Positions 15,888-17,980 of a DNA stretch of 17,980 bases are shown here, one piece after another. The position numbers and the translations under genes were made by a program. Origin of the DNA: Mycetohabitans rhizoxinica HKI 454 (GTDB lineage: Bacteria; Pseudomonadota; Gammaproteobacteria; Burkholderiales; Burkholderiaceae); NCBI RefSeq assembly GCF_000198775.1, contig NC_014722.1, positions 516,503-534,482 on the forward strand. Reading direction: 5' to 3'. The notes under the pieces are model-generated. The model saw only the letters and a program-made list of their open reading frames with translations, did no database searches and was not told the DNA's origin. Position 1 is the stretch's first letter, and each line of letters starts with the position of its first letter.

Positions 15888-16607
15888 CTATAGTAGTCCG
15901 TGGCGCGCGAGTGACAGAATGGTGTCCGATGTCACAATGAAATGATCGAGCAGCTTGATGTCCATCAAGCACAACGCATTCTTGAGCGTGCGTGTCATCG
16001 ACAGGTCCGCTGCACTGGGCTGCGCCGCGCCAGATGGGTGGTTATGCGCGATGATCAACGCGGCGGCGTTGGTCTCCAGCGCGCGTCTGACGACTTCGCG
16101 CGGATAGACTGCGGCATGCGACAAAGAGCCGCGGGACAGCTCTTCCGCATGAATCATGCGCAGCCGAGTGTCGAGGAACAAGCAAACAAACACCTCATAG
16201 GGCCGGGTGCCAATCATCAGGCGCAGATAGTCTTCGACGATCTCGGGGTGATCCAGTGTCGCTTGCTCGCGCGATTGCTCGCCCAGCGCGCGTCGCGCGA
16301 TCTCCGTGGCCGCCTGCAATCGTGCGATCTTTGCCGGTCCGATGCCGGTGACCTGAATCAACTCGTCATGGGACGCGCTGAACAACCCGCGCAGTGAGCC
16401 AAAGCGCGCCAGCAATTGCTGACCCAGTCCGACTGCATCGCGCCCGCGACTGCCGCTGCCCAGGTATAGTGCGACCAGCTCCGCATCGCTCAAGGCACTC
16501 GCACCGGCAACGAACAATCGCTCCCGTGGCCGCTCATGTTCCGGCCATTGGCGGATCGGGATCGGCACATGTCGGCGCGCCGTCGGGTTGTCGGTTCCGG
16601 GTTGCAT
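15888..16607 (-). CDS. radC: RadC/UPF0758-family JAB-domain protein
   Basis: This is a RadC-type protein with an N-terminal helix-hairpin-helix region and a C-terminal JAB/MPN metal-binding domain. The family was named for a DNA-repair phenotype later attributed to another gene, and its biochemical role is unsettled. The 239 residues include the HhH segment around [13 protein letters not shown] (85-97). The metal site is AHNHPSG (187-193) with Asp201, that is His188, His190 and Asp201. The family block [17 protein letters not shown] (136-152) is also present. The ATG at 16607 has a strong Shine-Dalgarno (GGGAGG) seven bases upstream. It is a chromosomal housekeeping copy upstream of rpmB, not one of the copies carried by genomic islands. 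It is divergent from fkpB. Confidence 0.94.
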   Translation of the reverse strand: MQPGTDNPTARRHVPIPIRQWPEHERPRERLFVAGASALSDAELVALYLGSGSRGRDAVGLGQQLLARFGSLRGLFSASHDELIQVTGIGPAKIARLQAATEIARRALGEQSREQATLDHPEIVEDYLRLMIGTRPYEVFVCLFLDTRLRMIHAEELSRGSLSHAAVYPREVVRRALETNAAALIIAHNHPSGAAQPSAADLSMTRTLKNALCLMDIKLLDHFIVTSDTILSLARHGLL

Positions 16608-16642
16608 TGATTAACCTCCCTGTTGGTGTCGCTGCGGTGGCT

Positions 16643-16648
16643 TACAAT
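16643..16648 (+). promoter_or_regulatory. Possible -10 element for fkpB-ispH
   Basis: TACAAT (five of six consensus bases) lies in the 91-bp gap between the divergent radC and fkpB starts, giving a transcript start near 16655 and a leader of about 44 nt. No well-placed -35 element and no clear Shine-Dalgarno before fkpB are seen. Confidence 0.4.
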
Positions 16649-16698
16649 GACAGCTTGCGCGGTCGCAGTCCGCGACGCGCGGTATTCGAAATTTGCGC

Positions 16699-17154
16699 AT
16701 GAGCATCATTGATATTTCCGAGGTGAAGCCCGGTTCCCATGTCACGCTGCACTACCGGCTTTCGCTGGAGGGGGGCGCGGACATCGTCAACACGTTCGAC
16801 GACAAGCCTGCGACGCTGTTGCTCGGCGCGGGACAGCTCGCGGGACCACTGGAAGACATTCTGCTCGGCATGAAGGTTGGGCACCACTCGACCATTCGGC
16901 TAACACCGGAGCAGGCATTTGGCTTGCGTAATCCGGAACTGGTGCAGAAGGTTTCGCTGGCCACGCTGCGCGAAAATTCGATGATTGGCGAGAATTTCTC
17001 CCCTGGCGATTTGGTCGAATTCAACGCCCCTAGTGGAGCGCGCTATGCCGGCGTGCTCAAGGAGGTCGGCGAGACGTACGCGCTGTTCGACTTCAATCAC
17101 CCGCTGGCCGGCCAACATCTGACCTTCGAGGTCCAGATCATCGGCATTCTGTAG
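16699..17154 (+). CDS. fkpB: FKBP-type peptidyl-prolyl cis-trans isomerase, SlpA/FkpB type
   Basis: This is a small cytoplasmic FKBP-fold prolyl isomerase and chaperone of the SlyD/SlpA group. From the ATG at 16699 the protein has 151 residues and no signal peptide. The FKBP part begins [16 protein letters not shown] (9-24) and includes [26 protein letters not shown] (49-61) and [14 protein letters not shown]. The 'insert in flap' chaperone domain spans about residues 72-130, and the chain returns to the FKBP strand in [11 protein letters not shown] at the end. A TTG two codons upstream (16693) is less likely. It is followed after 8 bp by ispH, the widely conserved fkpB-ispH pair. Unlike SlyD it has no histidine-rich metal-binding tail. 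Confidence 0.94.
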   Translation: MSIIDISEVKPGSHVTLHYRLSLEGGADIVNTFDDKPATLLLGAGQLAGPLEDILLGMKVGHHSTIRLTPEQAFGLRNPELVQKVSLATLRENSMIGENFSPGDLVEFNAPSGARYAGVLKEVGETYALFDFNHPLAGQHLTFEVQIIGIL

Positions 17155-17162
17155 GAAGCGCC

Positions 17163-17980
17163 ATGACCGCAACAACCGGATACCCGAGCGAAATACTGCT
17201 GGCACAGCCGCGTGGATTCTGCGCGGGCGTTGATCGGGCGATCGAGATCGTCGAGCGTGCGTTGACGCTGTTCGGTTCGCCGATCTACGTGCGTCACGAG
17301 ATCGTGCACAACGCCTATGTCGTGGATGACCTGCGTCGCAAGGGCGCGATATTCGTTGAATCGCTCGACGATGTCCCGGACGGCGCGACGCTGATCTTCA
17401 GCGCGCACGGCGTGCCAAAGGCAGTGCGCACCCGCGCGATCGACAGAGGATTGCGGGTCTTTGACGCCACTTGCCCGCTGGTCACCAAGGTGCACATGGA
17501 GGTGGCCAAGCTGCGTGCCGAAGGCTTCGAGATTGTGATGGTGGGCCATCGCGGCCATCCGGAGGTCGAAGGTACGATGGGGCAGGCCAGTGCGGGCATG
17601 CACCTAGTCGAGACCGCGGCGGACGTTGCTGCGCTAAAGCTCGCCGATCCCGACCGGCTTGCATACGTGACGCAGACCACGCTGTCGATCGACGATGCAA
17701 CGGAGGTGATCGGCGCGCTGAAGGCGCGCTTTCCCGCCATTCGCGAGCCGAAGAAGCAAGACATCTGCTACGCGACGCAGAACCGGCAAGATGCGGTGAA
17801 ATTCATGGCGCCGCAGTGCGATGTCGTGATCGTCGTCGGCAGTCCGAACAGTTCCAACTCGAACCGTCTACGCGAAGTAGCGCAAAAGCGTGGCGTGCCG
17901 GCCTACATGGTTGATGCGCCGGAGCAAATCGATCCGGCTTGGCTGGACGGCAAGCAACGCGTCGGCGTGACGGCGGGCGC
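17163..17980 (+). CDS. ispH: 4-hydroxy-3-methylbut-2-enyl diphosphate reductase, N-terminal 272 residues
   Basis: IspH performs the last step of the non-mevalonate pathway, reducing HMBPP to isopentenyl and dimethylallyl diphosphate at a [4Fe-4S] cluster. The gene runs off the right edge; full-length proteins are about 310-325 residues. The cluster cysteines are Cys20 ([12 protein letters not shown]), Cys104 ([12 protein letters not shown]) and Cys202 (ICYATQNRQ). Substrate contacts His49, His82 (SAHG), His132 and Glu134 ([10 protein letters not shown]), and SSNSNRL near 250 are all present. The ATG at 17163 follows the fkpB stop by 8 bp, and the TAGGAA at that stop serves as the Shine-Dalgarno sequence. 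The N-terminus is a few residues shorter and more divergent than in other Burkholderiales, which is not unusual for this variable segment. Confidence 0.97.
   Translation, partial: MTATTGYPSEILLAQPRGFCAGVDRAIEIVERALTLFGSPIYVRHEIVHNAYVVDDLRRKGAIFVESLDDVPDGATLIFSAHGVPKAVRTRAIDRGLRVFDATCPLVTKVHMEVAKLRAEGFEIVMVGHRGHPEVEGTMGQASAGMHLVETAADVAALKLADPDRLAYVTQTTLSIDDATEVIGALKARFPAIREPKKQDICYATQNRQDAVKFMAPQCDVVIVVGSPNSSNSNRLREVAQKRGVPAYMVDAPEQIDPAWLDGKQRVGVTAG

Noticed and set aside
15888..16607. radC as a marker of a genomic island or defence locus
   Set aside because: Island-borne RadC proteins sit with plasmid, phage or anti-restriction genes. Here it lies between ribosomal protein genes and fkpB, a normal chromosomal setting, and no integrase, repeat or composition break is apparent.
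1..17980. Search for CRISPR arrays, insertion sequences, tRNA genes, toxin-antitoxin pairs or a biosynthetic cluster
   Set aside because: No repeat-spacer pattern, transposase, tRNA-like cloverleaf or clustered unknown genes were seen. Nearly all of the sequence is explained by known housekeeping genes.

Overview
The window is a dense, GC-rich stretch of bacterial chromosome. The protein sequences and the gene order dut - coaBC - lspA - ileS - ribF / purN - RsmB-like methyltransferase - mscS - desaturase - nadA - nadC / nadB - rpmG - rpmB - radC - fkpB - ispH fit the Burkholderia group of Betaproteobacteria. Several proteins read like diverged copies of Burkholderia orthologues. One decayed gene lies among housekeeping genes, so a Burkholderia-derived lineage under some genome erosion, such as the endofungal Mycetohabitans/'Burkholderia rhizoxinica' type, is plausible. 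That placement is recalled from family knowledge and was not computed.

Layout. From 1 to about 6.4 kb everything is on the minus strand: the start of dut (cut by the window edge), an internally deleted remnant of a luciferase-like monooxygenase, coaBC (coenzyme A synthesis), lspA (signal peptidase II), ileS and ribF (FMN/FAD synthesis). A divergent promoter region at about 6.45-6.53 kb separates ribF from a tight plus-strand operon of purN, an RsmB/NOP-type RNA methyltransferase and an MscS-family channel. These overlap by 4 bp or are 1 bp apart. A 236-bp intergenic region with a short direct repeat and a terminator-like alternative hairpin leads to a membrane fatty-acid desaturase, which ends at a strong intrinsic terminator.

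From 11.4 to 15.1 kb lie all three genes that make nicotinate mononucleotide de novo: nadA-nadC on the plus strand, overlapping by 1 bp, and nadB convergent to them. Together they convert aspartate and dihydroxyacetone phosphate to NaMN. Upstream of nadB, on the same strand, are radC and the rpmB-rpmG ribosomal protein operon, which has a promoter and a strong terminator. The window closes with plus-strand fkpB and the first 272 codons of ispH (last step of isoprenoid precursor synthesis).

No mobile element, CRISPR array, tRNA, rRNA, defence cassette or biosynthetic cluster is visible, and no gap between genes exceeds 300 bp. No new multi-gene system is evident. The items most worth a second look are the monooxygenase remnant, the competing hairpins in front of the desaturase gene, the desaturase's C-terminal helical tail, the apparently leaderless purN start, and the tandem repeat that duplicates a putative nadB -35 element.
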